From Alphaproteobacteria bacterium (GTDB lineage: Bacteria > Pseudomonadota > Alphaproteobacteria > Rhizobiales > Xanthobacteraceae): DNA of 44,397 nucleotides. Positions 34,751 to 44,258 of this stretch are shown here, in pieces (positions within the stretch are counted from its first letter, which is position 1; each line of letters starts with the position of its first letter). Under the pieces are notes generated by a model. That model saw nothing but the letters and a program-made list of their open reading frames with translations, was not told the DNA's origin and searched no databases. The stretch is from contig JAPLPD010000167.1 of the NCBI GenBank assembly GCA_026400395.1, forward strand, positions 1 to 44,397. The letters are read 5' to 3'. Position numbers and translations under genes: made by a program.

Positions 34751-35569
34751 ATGCGCCCTCCGATCCTGATCGTTCTGCACGGAGAGCTTTCCACCCCCGG
34801 CCGGGTTGCGGTCCAGCTTCGCAACCGCGACATCCCTCTGGATGTACGGCGCCCCCGGTTCGGCGACCACCTGCCCAAGACGCTGGACGAACACAGCGGC
34901 GCGGTGATTTTCGGCGGGCCGCAGAGCGCCAACGACGACGACGAGATCGTCAAGCGGGAGATCGAGTGGATCGGCGTCGCGCTGAAGGAGCGCAAGCCGT
35001 ACCTCGGCATCTGCCTCGGCGCGCAGATGCTGGCGAAGCATCTCGGCGCGCGGGTCTACAAGCATCCGGACGGTCATGCCGAGGTCGGCTATTACCCGGT
35101 CCGTCCGACCGCCGCAGGCCGTGCCGTCTGCAAGGACTGGCCGGACCACGTCTATCAATGGCACCGCGAGGGTTTCGACCTGCCGCATCAGGCGACCATG
35201 CTGGCCGAGGGCGATTCGTTTCCGGTGCAGGCGTTCAGCTATGGCGGAACGGCCTACGCTCTGCAGTTCCACATGGACGTTACCCACGCCACCATGTGCC
35301 GTTGGACCACGCGCGGCCACGAGCGCATGACGCTGCCCAACGCCAAGCCGCGCGAAATGCATTTCGAAGGCCGGTTGATGCACGATCCAGCCTGCCGGGC
35401 CTGGCTCTCGGAGTTCCTCGACCACTGGCTCAAGACGCCGGAGCCGGTCAAACCGGCGAAGGGCAAGACGGCAAAACTTGCCAAGCCGATGATCGCCGCA
35501 CCCAAGCCCGCGCGCGCCAATGGCGGCGGCGGTCAGCGCCGGGCGATATCGAGCGTTTCGACCCGATAG
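34751..35569 (+). CDS. Class I glutamine amidotransferase domain protein
   Basis: This 272-residue protein has the class I GATase fold: oxyanion segment FGGPQSA (54-60), nucleophile C88 in GICLGAQ and catalytic H174. The usual FHPE triad segment reads FHMD here, with aspartate in place of glutamate. Single-domain proteins of this kind release ammonia from glutamine or hydrolyse gamma-glutamyl bonds. Its predicted sigma-54 promoter would put it under nitrogen control, which fits such chemistry. The last 40 residues are lysine, alanine and proline-rich and overlap the convergent MFS gene by 37 bp, so this tail may be a late extension. Confidence 0.87.
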   Translation: MRPPILIVLHGELSTPGRVAVQLRNRDIPLDVRRPRFGDHLPKTLDEHSGAVIFGGPQSANDDDEIVKREIEWIGVALKERKPYLGICLGAQMLAKHLGARVYKHPDGHAEVGYYPVRPTAAGRAVCKDWPDHVYQWHREGFDLPHQATMLAEGDSFPVQAFSYGGTAYALQFHMDVTHATMCRWTTRGHERMTLPNAKPREMHFEGRLMHDPACRAWLSEFLDHWLKTPEPVKPAKGKTAKLAKPMIAAPKPARANGGGGQRRAISSVSTR

Positions 35570-36765
35570 AGCGACGCAAAAGCTTTTCGCCCGACCGCCA
35601 CCACCAGCAGTGCGCCGACGCCGCCCACCATCACCGCCGGAATGGTGCCGAGCCACGACGCCATCAGTCCGGCGCGGAAATCGCCGAGCTGGTTAGACGC
35701 GATCACGAACAGAGAATTGACCGCACTCACCCGCCCCCGCATGTCGTCGGTGGTCTCGAGCTGCATCATGGTCATGCGGATGACCACGCTGATCATGTCG
35801 GCCGCGCCGAGGACAGCCAGCAGCGCCATCGACAGCAGGAAGGACTCCGACAGCGCGAAGATGACGATGGCGGTCCCATAGATGCCGACCGCGCTGAAGA
35901 TGATCTTGCCGACGCGCCGGCGCGGCGGGTGGTGGGCCAGGATCAAGGCCGCGATCAGCGCGCCGATGCCGGGCGCGGCGCGCAAAAGTCCGAGCCCTCC
36001 GGCGCCGACGTGGAACACGTCGCGGGCGAACACCGGCAGCAGCGCATAAGTGCCGCCGAGAATGACGGCAAACAGATCGAGCGAGATCACCCCGAGAATG
36101 ATCGGGCTGTGGCGGATGTAGCGGAACCCGGCAAACAGCACCGCCAGACTGAGCGGCTCGCGCGACGGTGGGTTGCGCACGACCTTCACCATTCCGATCA
36201 GAATACTGGATGTGAAATAGAGGGTGCAGCATAGGGCGTAGACCGCGACGGGGCTGACCGCATAGAGCAGCCCGCCTATGGCGGGCCCGCCGATCACCGC
36301 GATCTGCGTCGCCGAGGCCCCGGCCGCGGTGGCGCGCGACAGCAGCGACAGCGGCACGATGCCGGGCAGCAGCGTCGTCATGGTCGTCTGCTCGAACGCA
36401 CGAGCCGAGCCGGTCACGAATACGATGGCCAGCAACGATTCGCGGGTCATCCAGCCGCCGGCGGCGCCGATGGCCAGCACGGCTGTGGCTGCGCCGGAGG
36501 TCATCTGGCAGATGCGGACGATCGTGCGCCTGTCGTAGCGGTCGGCGACATGGCCGGCCACCAGGACGAACAGCGCTGCCGGAATGAACTGGGTCAGACC
36601 GACCAATCCGAGATCGAGCGGATTGTGCGTGATGTCGTACATCTGCCAGCCGACCGCCACCGCCTGCATCTGCAGGGCGACGGTGCTGGAGATTCGCGAC
36701 ACCCAGTACAACGCGAACGGGCGATGGTCACGGAGGGACGTCAGTTGAACGCCGGTGTCGCTCAT
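35533..36765 (-). CDS. MFS transporter (EntS/MFS_3 type)
   Basis: This 410-residue permease has 12 helices. The helix 2-3 motif reads GHVADRYDRRTIV (about 71-83), and an internal repeat sits near RHSPIILGVISLDLFAVI. The form matches the EntS-like group that exports siderophores or drugs. No siderophore genes are nearby, so the substrate is unknown. The upstream interval 36766-37043 (278 bp) holds its promoter and that of the histidine kinase; nothing else was recognised in it. Confidence 0.88.
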   Translation of the reverse strand: MSDTGVQLTSLRDHRPFALYWVSRISSTVALQMQAVAVGWQMYDITHNPLDLGLVGLTQFIPAALFVLVAGHVADRYDRRTIVRICQMTSGAATAVLAIGAAGGWMTRESLLAIVFVTGSARAFEQTTMTTLLPGIVPLSLLSRATAAGASATQIAVIGGPAIGGLLYAVSPVAVYALCCTLYFTSSILIGMVKVVRNPPSREPLSLAVLFAGFRYIRHSPIILGVISLDLFAVILGGTYALLPVFARDVFHVGAGGLGLLRAAPGIGALIAALILAHHPPRRRVGKIIFSAVGIYGTAIVIFALSESFLLSMALLAVLGAADMISVVIRMTMMQLETTDDMRGRVSAVNSLFVIASNQLGDFRAGLMASWLGTIPAVMVGGVGALLVVAVGRKAFASLYRVETLDIARR

Positions 36766-37043
36766 CGAATGGGCGCGGCCTTATTCAGCAGGCGCCGCGG
36801 GGCAATCGGATCAAAAGGGCGGAACATTTATTGCAAACTCGACTTGAAAACCGATGGAACCACGATTGTACGCCAATGTGGGTGAGGCGAAGGGTCGAAC
36901 ATGCTATCTTTCACCAGCGATTCAATCCGCGATCCCGCCGCGTCTGTCCACCCAGGCTGCCGTATGGACGGGCCTCCATGGATGGGTAACTGCCAGCTTC
37001 GAGTGGGCCGGCCGGGCGCGGGCACAACGGTCGAGAACAATTG

Positions 37044-38534
37044 ATGCAGGATGCGCAAGGCGACGCTCGGGTCGGACAGCACCGCAGGTCGATATTTTCG
37101 GCGTCGTTGGAACAGACGCTGCGCGCCTCCGACGAGATTCTCGAACTGCTCCCGATCGCCACCTGCGTGTGCGATTCGGGAGGCTCTATCGTGCAATACA
37201 ATCAGCGCGCCGTGGAGTTGTGGGGCCGCGCGCCCGATCCGGGTCAGACCCACGACCAGTTCACCGCACAGTGCAAATTCATCAGCGGTGAAGGCGAGGA
37301 ACTGCCGCGCTCCAAGCTCGCGGAGGTGTTGCAGACCGGCCGTTCCATCCGAAACGAGGAGGTGACGGTCCGGCGCATCGACGGAAGCGAGATCGTCGTG
37401 CTGCTCAACATTGATCCGTTGATCGACGGCCAGGGCAGGATGGTGGGTGCGATCAACTGCTTCCAGGATGTCACCGAGCGCCGGCGCATGATGGATGCGC
37501 TCGACCGTAACCAGCACGAACTGCGCGAGCAGGAAGAGCGCTGGTCTGCCACCTACGAACATGCGGCGATCGGCATTGTCGAGCTGGACGCCGAAGGGCG
37601 TTTCATCCGCGTCAACGAGGCGATCTGCTCGATTGTCGGCGGCACTCGCGAAGAACTGCTGAACTGGCGGCTGCAAGGCCGGACGCATCCCGACGACCGC
37701 GACGTGGACGAAGATCTGTATCGCCGGCAGGTGGCCGGCGACATCGGCTTCTATTCGATCGAGAAGCGGTTTATCCGCCGGGACGGCCGCGTCATCTGGA
37801 TGGGTATACGCTCATCGACCGTGCGCGACGCGACCGGTCATTTTCTTCACGGCGTTCGGGTGGTGCAAGACATCACCGAGCGCAAGGAGGCCGAGGACCG
37901 CCAGAAGCTCCTGATCGACGAGCTCAATCACCGCGTCAAGAACACGCTGGCGACGGTGCAATCGCTGGCGACGCAGACGGCGCGCTGCAGCAGTTCGCCG
38001 GAGCAATTCTGCAATGCATTCGAGGGCCGGCTGATCGCGCTCAGCCAGGCGCATGACCAGCTCACACGCCGGCACTGGAAAAGCGCCGATCTGCGCGACA
38101 TCGTTGAGGGAGCCACCTCGCCGCACATCGCCCGTTCGCCGGAATCCCAGGACCGCATCGTCATCGACGGCGAACCGATCACGGTGACGCCGCGTGTCGC
38201 GCTGACACTGGCGCTCGGGCTGCACGAACTTACCACCAATGCGGCGAAGTATGGGGCGCTGTCGGAGGCGGCGGGCCGGATCGAGGTCAACTGGCGGATC
38301 GTGGATCAGCTGCCGGCGGCTCCCATCCTGCGGATCGAATGGCGCGAGCGCGGCGGTCCGCAAGTGGCGGTGCCGGCGCGGCAGGGCTTCGGCACGCGGT
38401 TCATCGAAGGCAGCGTGGCGAGCGAATTGCGGGGCAAGGCCCGGTTGGATTATGCCGCGGACGGTCTGATGTGCACGATGGACATCCCGCTCGATTCGGT
38501 CATGCCCGACGCGGACGGGTCACTGGCGCTCTGA
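37044..38534 (+). CDS. PAS-PAS-HWE sensor histidine kinase
   Basis: This is a 496-residue soluble kinase starting at ATG 37044; a TTG just before it is possible but less likely. PAS domain 1 covers about 28-150 and PAS domain 2 about 165-285, each ending in VTER or ITERKEAE. The phospho-acceptor is H296 in ELNHRVKNTL. The N box is HELTTNAAKYGALS, and the family's W-x-E motif appears in IEWRERGG. There is no membrane helix, so it senses a cytoplasmic signal. HWE kinases often feed the general stress response or blue-light signalling, but the NCR motif with a conserved cysteine for flavin (LOV) is absent. No response regulator gene is adjacent. Confidence 0.92.
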   Translation: MQDAQGDARVGQHRRSIFSASLEQTLRASDEILELLPIATCVCDSGGSIVQYNQRAVELWGRAPDPGQTHDQFTAQCKFISGEGEELPRSKLAEVLQTGRSIRNEEVTVRRIDGSEIVVLLNIDPLIDGQGRMVGAINCFQDVTERRRMMDALDRNQHELREQEERWSATYEHAAIGIVELDAEGRFIRVNEAICSIVGGTREELLNWRLQGRTHPDDRDVDEDLYRRQVAGDIGFYSIEKRFIRRDGRVIWMGIRSSTVRDATGHFLHGVRVVQDITERKEAEDRQKLLIDELNHRVKNTLATVQSLATQTARCSSSPEQFCNAFEGRLIALSQAHDQLTRRHWKSADLRDIVEGATSPHIARSPESQDRIVIDGEPITVTPRVALTLALGLHELTTNAAKYGALSEAAGRIEVNWRIVDQLPAAPILRIEWRERGGPQVAVPARQGFGTRFIEGSVASELRGKARLDYAADGLMCTMDIPLDSVMPDADGSLAL

Positions 38535-38552
38535 GGCCCGGCGCGTGCGCGC

Positions 38553-39503
38553 TCAGGCGCTGCCGCCGCGATAGTAAACCACGACGACGTGCTCGGCTTC
38601 GGCGAAGAACAGCCAGCGTTCCATCAGCACACCGGCGATCATGCTGGCTGTGGCCAGCGCCGCGATGATGAGCTGCAGCGCATGCGGCGGGTTGATCAGC
38701 AGCAGCAGCGCCGCGGCAAGCGGCAGCAGAAACAGCAGCATCGCTGCCGTGCTGCGCAGCTTCTCCGCGTGCCGACGCGCCACCTGGTAGCCGATCTCGC
38801 GCATCACGAAGTTCGGCTGGGTGTGCGGCGGATCGAGCGGCCGTACCGTGCCGAGATGGCCGAGCCCGGTGGCGGCCTCGGCGGTGTAGGTCTTCTTCGC
38901 CGTATCGATGGCGGTCCAATAAAGGCGCTTGAGGATCGCGCCGAGCAGCATGGCGGCCCCGCCGCCCGCGGCGATCCAGTGCGCGTCATGTCCGAAGCTC
39001 AGCAGCAGGCCGGTCATCAGCACCCCGCCGGTCGCCAGTCCAAGCACCACGTAAAGCGGCGCGACCAGCGGCTGGTGCCAGGCTCGGATCGTCGGCAATG
39101 AGGCATAGATCATGCCGGTGCACCAGAGCGTGATCAGGGCGCATGGCGCCGACAGCGCCGCGCCGAGGACGATCTGTCCCGGAGCAAACTCGCCGAACAC
39201 GAGGCCGAGCCCGAGCAGCCCCGCCGGAATGTAGGTGACGACCGCGGCCACGCCCTCGCGGGAGAGCCACGACGTCCGCCATTGCGAGAATGCGCGCCAG
39301 GCGCGCTCCGGCCGGCCGAGATGCAGGGTCGAGGTGAGCAGCCCGGTGGTGATCATCGCCAGCGCCACGCCCATGCCGACAAAGCCGAACGCGGCGTCGC
39401 GCGGCGCGAAACCAAACGCCACGCCGGCGGCAATCCAGACAAGCAGTCCGTAGCCTGCGCCGGACGCCGTGGTGAAGACGATGACTGAATAGGCGGGATG
39501 CAT
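38553..39503 (-). CDS. soeC: Membrane anchor subunit of a molybdoenzyme (SoeC/DmsC-like)
   Basis: This 316-residue protein has about eight helices and the DmsC-type start SVIVFTTASGAGYGLLVW. It lacks heme ligands in the usual DmsC way and would reduce or oxidise the quinone pool. It is the last gene of an operon 3 bp after the iron-sulfur subunit. Function is inferred from the catalytic subunit's resemblance to SoeA; on its own it could serve any enzyme of this class. Confidence 0.85.
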   Translation of the reverse strand: MHPAYSVIVFTTASGAGYGLLVWIAAGVAFGFAPRDAAFGFVGMGVALAMITTGLLTSTLHLGRPERAWRAFSQWRTSWLSREGVAAVVTYIPAGLLGLGLVFGEFAPGQIVLGAALSAPCALITLWCTGMIYASLPTIRAWHQPLVAPLYVVLGLATGGVLMTGLLLSFGHDAHWIAAGGGAAMLLGAILKRLYWTAIDTAKKTYTAEAATGLGHLGTVRPLDPPHTQPNFVMREIGYQVARRHAEKLRSTAAMLLFLLPLAAALLLLINPPHALQLIIAALATASMIAGVLMERWLFFAEAEHVVVVYYRGGSA

Positions 39504-39506
39504 CCG

Positions 39507-40256
39507 TCAGCGCGCCAGAGTATTGTCGGCCCAGACGAAGAAGCGATCGGCAAGGGAGCCTGAGTTGACGGTGGGTTGCTCGGCGGCGTGCGCGGGGGCT
39601 TCGCTGGTCTGGTCGCGCCGCGGCCGGGGCGGCAGATACTTGTTCACGGGCTTGTATCCCATCTCGGGCAGCAGGTCGAAACCTTCGCGCTCCTGCACGA
39701 GCTGCGATACCGCGCTCGACGGATCGCCGAGATCGCCGAAGTGCCGCGCGCCGGTCGGGCAGGCGCGCACGCAAGCGGGCACGCGATCCTCTAGCGCGAA
39801 GCTCTCGTTGTAGATGCGGTCGACACACAGCGTGCATTTCTTCATCACGCCATCTGCGTAGTCGTACTCCCGCGCGCCGTAGGGGCAGGCCCACGAGCAG
39901 AGTTTGCAGCCGATGCAGGTGTCCGGATTGACCAGCACGATGCCGTCGGATGCCCGCTTGTAGGACGCGCCGGTCGGGCAGACGGTGACGCAGGCCGGGG
40001 TCTCGCAATGCAGGCACGATCGCGGGAAATGCACGGTGCGGCTTTTCGGTCCGTCGCCCACGTCGTAGGAGTGCACGCGGTTGAGCCATGCGCCATGCGG
40101 ATCGCCGCCGTGCGCGTCCTGGTCGGTCAGCGGCGCCGAATAGCCGCCGGCATTCCATTCCTTGCAACTCGTCGCGCACGCCTGACAGCCGACGCAGGTG
40201 TCGAGGTCGATCACCAGCCCGAGCTTCTTGCCGGTGGTTTCGGGCAGCGAAGTCAT
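39507..40256 (-). CDS. soeB: [4Fe-4S] electron-transfer subunit of a molybdoenzyme (SoeB/DmsB-like)
   Basis: This 249-residue protein has four cysteine groups for four [4Fe-4S] clusters: CVGCQACATSC, CLHCETPACVTVCP, CIGCKLCSWACP and the CTLC...CVRACP set. The fourth cysteine of each group is donated across clusters, as in DmsB/NrfC proteins. It has no signal peptide, consistent with a cytoplasmic location. The ATG overlaps the stop of the catalytic-subunit gene by 4 bp. Confidence 0.9.
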   Translation of the reverse strand: MTSLPETTGKKLGLVIDLDTCVGCQACATSCKEWNAGGYSAPLTDQDAHGGDPHGAWLNRVHSYDVGDGPKSRTVHFPRSCLHCETPACVTVCPTGASYKRASDGIVLVNPDTCIGCKLCSWACPYGAREYDYADGVMKKCTLCVDRIYNESFALEDRVPACVRACPTGARHFGDLGDPSSAVSQLVQEREGFDLLPEMGYKPVNKYLPPRPRRDQTSEAPAHAAEQPTVNSGSLADRFFVWADNTLAR

Positions 40257-43075
40257 GGAACGGCCTCGGATTTTATTTCGGCGAGTGGCGGCGCATGCAG
40301 CGGTACAAACTGCGGAAAACTTTCATTCGCCTCGTCCGGCTTGGCCTTCTCGATACTGACCCGCAGGTCGTACCACGCCGCCTGCCCGGTGATCGGATCG
40401 CTGTTGGAGAAGCGATAGCCGCCTTCGCGCTCGGGCAACAGTTCCGTGATCAGATGATTCAGCAGAAAGCCGCGCGTCGACTCCGGCGCGTCGTTGGCGA
40501 GCGCCGCCGCGCCGGTGCGCCGCCCGATGGCGTTCCATGTCCACACCGTGTCCGGATTGACGCCCTCCATCAACCGGGCGCGGCCTTTCACCCGGCCGAT
40601 GGCGCTCTTGATCCACACCCAGTCGTCGTCGGCGATACCGAGAGTCTTCGCGCGCGCGCGGTTGATGTAGAGCCGGTTCTCCGCGGTGATCTGGCGCAGC
40701 CAGCCGTTGTGCGTGCCCCACGAGTGGTACATGTGCATCGGGCGCTGCGTGATCGCCGAAAATCGATGTTCGTCGGCGCCGCCATCGAACGGCGGATACC
40801 AGAACGGAATCGGATCGAAATATTTCTCGATGCGCGGGCGATGACTCGCCGGCGGCTGGATCGCGCCGTGGCCGCGGGCCGACAGGCGAAACTTCTGCAG
40901 CGGTTCGAGATAGAGCTGGAACGTCACCGGCGTGGCGGCGCCGATGAAGCCCACGTCCTTGGACCATTCCAGATAGGATTTGTTGGCGTGCTTGTAGTAG
41001 CGCTGGTCCGGCGCGAGCCGGTGCTCGTGAAAACAGCCTCCGGCGATGTACGCCTCGAGTTGCTTGGCGTTCGGCGCGCCGCGGCCGTAGCTCGCGCCGT
41101 CGGCACCGCGAAAGCCGGCGAGCGAGCCGATGCCGGGACTGCGCTCGTGGTTGACGATGTAATCGGCGTAACCGCCGGGGTAGCGCGGCGCGCCGGTGTC
41201 GGTGACGAAACCGGGCAGGCCCAGCCGTGCGCCGAGATCGATCAGCACGCTCTGGAACGGACGTACGTCGCGATCCGGCGTTACCACAGGCTGGCGGATC
41301 GCGTCGGCCGGGCCGTCGGCGCCGGAGATCGGCCGGTCGAGGAATGAGATGCAGTCCCAGCGTTCGAGATAGGTGGTGTCCGGCAGAATAAGGTCGGCGT
41401 AGGCGATCATCTCCGATGAATAGGCATCCGAATAGATGATCTTCGGGATCACATATTCGCCGGTGGTCTCGTCCTTCGCGGTCAGGTGCTTCAGCACCGC
41501 CGGAATGTTCATGGACGAATTCCAGCTCATGTTGGCCATGTACATGAACAGCACGTCGACCGGATAAGGATCGGCGGTCGCGGCGTTGGTGATGACCATG
41601 TGCATCAGGCCGTGCGCGGCAATCGGCGCATCCCACGAATAGGCTTTGTCGATGCGCTGCGCGGCGCCGTCCGGTTCGACCAGCAGATCCTCCGGCACCT
41701 GCGGGAAGCCGAGCGGCGCGCCCTTCAGCGGCTGGCAGGGCCCGGTCGCGCGGGCCGGCCGGTTCGGCGGCGGCGTCGGCCTGGGAAACGGCGCCTTGTA
41801 GCGAAAGCCGCCGGGGCAATCGATCGAGCCGAGCACGATTTGCAGCAGATGCAGCATGCGGCAGGTCTGGAAGCCGTTGGCGTGGGCCGAGATGCCGCGC
41901 ATGGCGTGCATCGAAACCGGACGTCCGACGGTTTTCTCGTGGCGGCGTCCGGCGGTGTCGGTCCAGGGAATGTCGAGCGTGATCGTCTGCTCGAACGCGG
42001 CGTGTGCCAGTTCGCGGGCGATGCGCCGGATTGTCTCGGCGGGAATGGCTGTGGTCACTGCCACGGTTTCGGGATCGTATTGATCGGACAGGAACCGCTC
42101 GGCGATCGCCACGAAGCCCGGCTTGGCATTGCGTCCATCGGATAACTGGAATGAGCCGGTCAGCGCCGGCGCGATGTCGATGCGCGACGCGTCGGCGGGC
42201 GTGCCGGTGTTCTTGTCGAATGCGAGCGGCTTGCCGGCCTCGTCACGCGCGAACAGGCCGTCGTCCGCCGCGCCGGGCGCGTCGATCACCAGCCAATGGG
42301 CGTTGGTGAAGCGCACCAGATATTCGAGATCGATCTTCTGGGTGCGCATCAGTTCGTGGATCAGCGCGCCGACGAACAAACCATCGGTGCCGGGCCGGAT
42401 GCCGATCCATTCGTCCGCGATGGCGCCGTAGCCGGTGCGGATCGGGTTGACCGCGACGACCTTGACGCCCTTCGCCTTCAGCTTGCCCAACTCGATCTTG
42501 AGCGGGTTGGAGGCGTGGTCCTCGGCGACGCCGAACAGCATGAAGTATTTGGTGTGCTCCCAGTCCGGCTCGCCGAACTCCCAGAACGAGCCGCCGAACG
42601 TGTAGAGCCCCGCCGCCGCCATGTTGACCGAGCAGAAGCCGCCATGAGCGGCAAAGTTGGGCGTGCCGTACTGTTGGGCGAACCAGCCGGTGAGCGCCTG
42701 ACTTTGATCGCGGCCGGTGAAAAACGCGAGTTTGGTGGGGTCGCGCTCGCGGACGCCTTTGAGCCACCCGGTCGCCGTCTCCAGCGCCTCGTCCCAGGAG
42801 ATTTCCGCATACTCGCCGCTGCCGCGTGGGCCGATCCGCTTCAGCGGCGCGCGCAGCCGCGATGGCGACATGTGCGTCATGATGCCGGCAGCGCCCTTGC
42901 CGCAGATGACGCCGCGATTGACCGGATGGTCGCGGTTGCCGTCGATGTAGCGAACGCTGCCGTCCTTCAGATGCACCCGGATGCCGCAACGGCAGGCGCA
43001 CATGTAGCAGGTGGTGGTCTTGATCTCGTCAGCGGAGGGTTCGGACAGCGCGATGTCCGGCTCTTGATTCAACAT
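40253..43075 (-). CDS. soeA: Molybdopterin oxidoreductase catalytic subunit, probably SoeA (sulfite dehydrogenase)
   Basis: This 940-residue enzyme of the DMSO reductase superfamily has an N-terminal [4Fe-4S] motif C23-x2-C26-x3-C30-x27-C58. C148 in GGFCSVNMAAAG is the candidate molybdenum ligand. Segments such as GRDQSQALTGWFAQQYGTPN and SFWEFGEPDWE match my memory of SoeA proteins. There is no twin-arginine signal, so the active site faces the cytoplasm, as in SoeABC, which oxidises sulfite to sulfate and passes electrons to quinone. Alternative family members such as polysulfide or thiosulfate reductases normally have a twin-arginine signal. GGAGAA precedes the ATG. The operon order catalytic-FeS-membrane matches soeABC. 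Confidence 0.8.
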   Translation of the reverse strand: MLNQEPDIALSEPSADEIKTTTCYMCACRCGIRVHLKDGSVRYIDGNRDHPVNRGVICGKGAAGIMTHMSPSRLRAPLKRIGPRGSGEYAEISWDEALETATGWLKGVRERDPTKLAFFTGRDQSQALTGWFAQQYGTPNFAAHGGFCSVNMAAAGLYTFGGSFWEFGEPDWEHTKYFMLFGVAEDHASNPLKIELGKLKAKGVKVVAVNPIRTGYGAIADEWIGIRPGTDGLFVGALIHELMRTQKIDLEYLVRFTNAHWLVIDAPGAADDGLFARDEAGKPLAFDKNTGTPADASRIDIAPALTGSFQLSDGRNAKPGFVAIAERFLSDQYDPETVAVTTAIPAETIRRIARELAHAAFEQTITLDIPWTDTAGRRHEKTVGRPVSMHAMRGISAHANGFQTCRMLHLLQIVLGSIDCPGGFRYKAPFPRPTPPPNRPARATGPCQPLKGAPLGFPQVPEDLLVEPDGAAQRIDKAYSWDAPIAAHGLMHMVITNAATADPYPVDVLFMYMANMSWNSSMNIPAVLKHLTAKDETTGEYVIPKIIYSDAYSSEMIAYADLILPDTTYLERWDCISFLDRPISGADGPADAIRQPVVTPDRDVRPFQSVLIDLGARLGLPGFVTDTGAPRYPGGYADYIVNHERSPGIGSLAGFRGADGASYGRGAPNAKQLEAYIAGGCFHEHRLAPDQRYYKHANKSYLEWSKDVGFIGAATPVTFQLYLEPLQKFRLSARGHGAIQPPASHRPRIEKYFDPIPFWYPPFDGGADEHRFSAITQRPMHMYHSWGTHNGWLRQITAENRLYINRARAKTLGIADDDWVWIKSAIGRVKGRARLMEGVNPDTVWTWNAIGRRTGAAALANDAPESTRGFLLNHLITELLPEREGGYRFSNSDPITGQAAWYDLRVSIEKAKPDEANESFPQFVPLHAPPLAEIKSEAVP

Positions 43076-43294
43076 TGCGCTGTTCTCCGCGCCCAGGAGG
43101 GTTCTGCCTTAGCGGCAGGGCCGCCGTGGAATGTTTTTCTCCGATTCACAGTGCCACTGGGATTTGCTTCACACAACGGCCTCGGGCTGAGCGGCGGGAA
43201 CACCGCAAGAATTAACTGATTAACCCGCAAATCCACACACCGGCCCCGGTCCGGGGTATCGATGAGCCTTGGGAGCCCGATTGCAGGAAGCGTT
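43076..43294. promoter_or_regulatory. Divergent promoter region between the soeA-like gene and an exported protein gene
   Basis: The 219 bp gap must carry promoters for both directions. It contains a compact palindrome, CCCCGG-T-CCGGGG (43244-43256), and a direct repeat of ATTAAC near 43211-43223. AGGAAG at the right end is the ribosome binding site of the exported protein. Confidence 0.4.
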
Positions 43295-44080
43295 ATGCCG
43301 AAATCCATCGTATTGAGCGCCGCTTTGCTCTTGAGCCTTGGAGTGGCCGCCGCGCAGGCGCAGACCCAAGGGCAGTCTCAAGGACAGTATCAGGCGCAAT
43401 CGCAGCCGCAGTACAATGGCATCGAACCTGCCGCGAAGCTTTCGCGCTACAGCGACCAGCGGCGCCCGGTCAATGCCGAGCAACTCCCGGTCAATATCGA
43501 CAAGGTGCCTCCGCCGGTTGGCAACCCGCCATACCGCGCGCCGGTCAGCGATGCCCCTTACCGCAGCGCGGATGCCCCGGGTGACTGCGCGAACTGCCCG
43601 CCACCGCGTCAGTACGACAGCACCGAAGTGGTCAAGAATTCCCGCGATGTCGACAATTCGCGCGTCATCAACACCCAGTCCGAGGTCATCGTTCCCCCGA
43701 AAGTCCGGGAGATCAACAAGCTCGTTATCCAGGAAAACGAGACCCGAAACATAGGCACGATCGAACACAACCACCAGATCATCGAAAAAGAGATCCGCTA
43801 CGTCAGGCGTGCGCCGGTCCGTCATGCGCCCGCCCATCGCCCGGCGAAGCGCGTCGAGATGGTGCTGGTCGCGGTGCCCCAGCGCGGATGCGGCTGCGGT
43901 GGCCAGAGCTACACCTACACCTATGTGCCGGCCCAGCAGCCGGTCTACGCGCCGGTCCAGCAGTACGCCGTGGTGCCGCAACAGTACGCGGTTCATCAGC
44001 AGTACGCCGTGGTGCCGGTCGCTCAGCCCCGCGCCTACGGCTACCAGCCGGCGCAGAGCGCCTATTACGCCTATCGCTAA
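43295..44080 (+). CDS. Q/Y-rich exported hypothetical protein
   Basis: This 261-residue protein starts at ATG 43295 (AGGAAG five bases upstream); the in-frame ATG at 43262 would spoil the signal peptide. Residues 1-22 form a Sec signal ending AAAQAQ. The mature part has a Q-rich start, a central VVKNSRDVDNSRVINTQSEVI region of beta-prone character, then QRGCGCGGQ and a tail repeating QYAVVP-type units (QQYAVVPQQYAVHQQYAVVP). No known enzyme motif is visible. Low-complexity Q/Y/P tails are typical of surface or extracellular matrix proteins, but the function is unknown. Confidence 0.8.
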   Translation: MPKSIVLSAALLLSLGVAAAQAQTQGQSQGQYQAQSQPQYNGIEPAAKLSRYSDQRRPVNAEQLPVNIDKVPPPVGNPPYRAPVSDAPYRSADAPGDCANCPPPRQYDSTEVVKNSRDVDNSRVINTQSEVIVPPKVREINKLVIQENETRNIGTIEHNHQIIEKEIRYVRRAPVRHAPAHRPAKRVEMVLVAVPQRGCGCGGQSYTYTYVPAQQPVYAPVQQYAVVPQQYAVHQQYAVVPVAQPRAYGYQPAQSAYYAYR

Positions 44081-44095
44081 TCGGCTTGGTTTGGT

Positions 44096-44171
44096 TGGTG
44101 GAGCCAGGCGGGATCGAACCGCCGACCTCCTCATTGCGAACGAGGCGCTCTCCCAGCTGAGCTATGGCCCC
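44096..44171 (-). tRNA. tRNA-Ala (anticodon CGC)
   Basis: A 76-base cloverleaf includes an encoded CCA. Acceptor GGGGCCA pairs with TGGCTCC, giving the G3:U70 pair that marks tRNA-Ala. The D stem is GCTC/GAGC and the anticodon stem CCTCG/TGAGG. The loop TTCGCAA puts CGC at positions 34-36, reading GCG codons. The T arm contains GGTTCGATCC. It lies 87 bp from the right IS end. Confidence 0.97.
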
Positions 44172-44258
44172 AACCTCGGGCGCTCGGTCGAATTCGCGCA
44201 CCCGGAATGGGCGCCATTTACGGCTCAGGGTTGGGAGAGTCAAGAATAGGCCAGTGCA

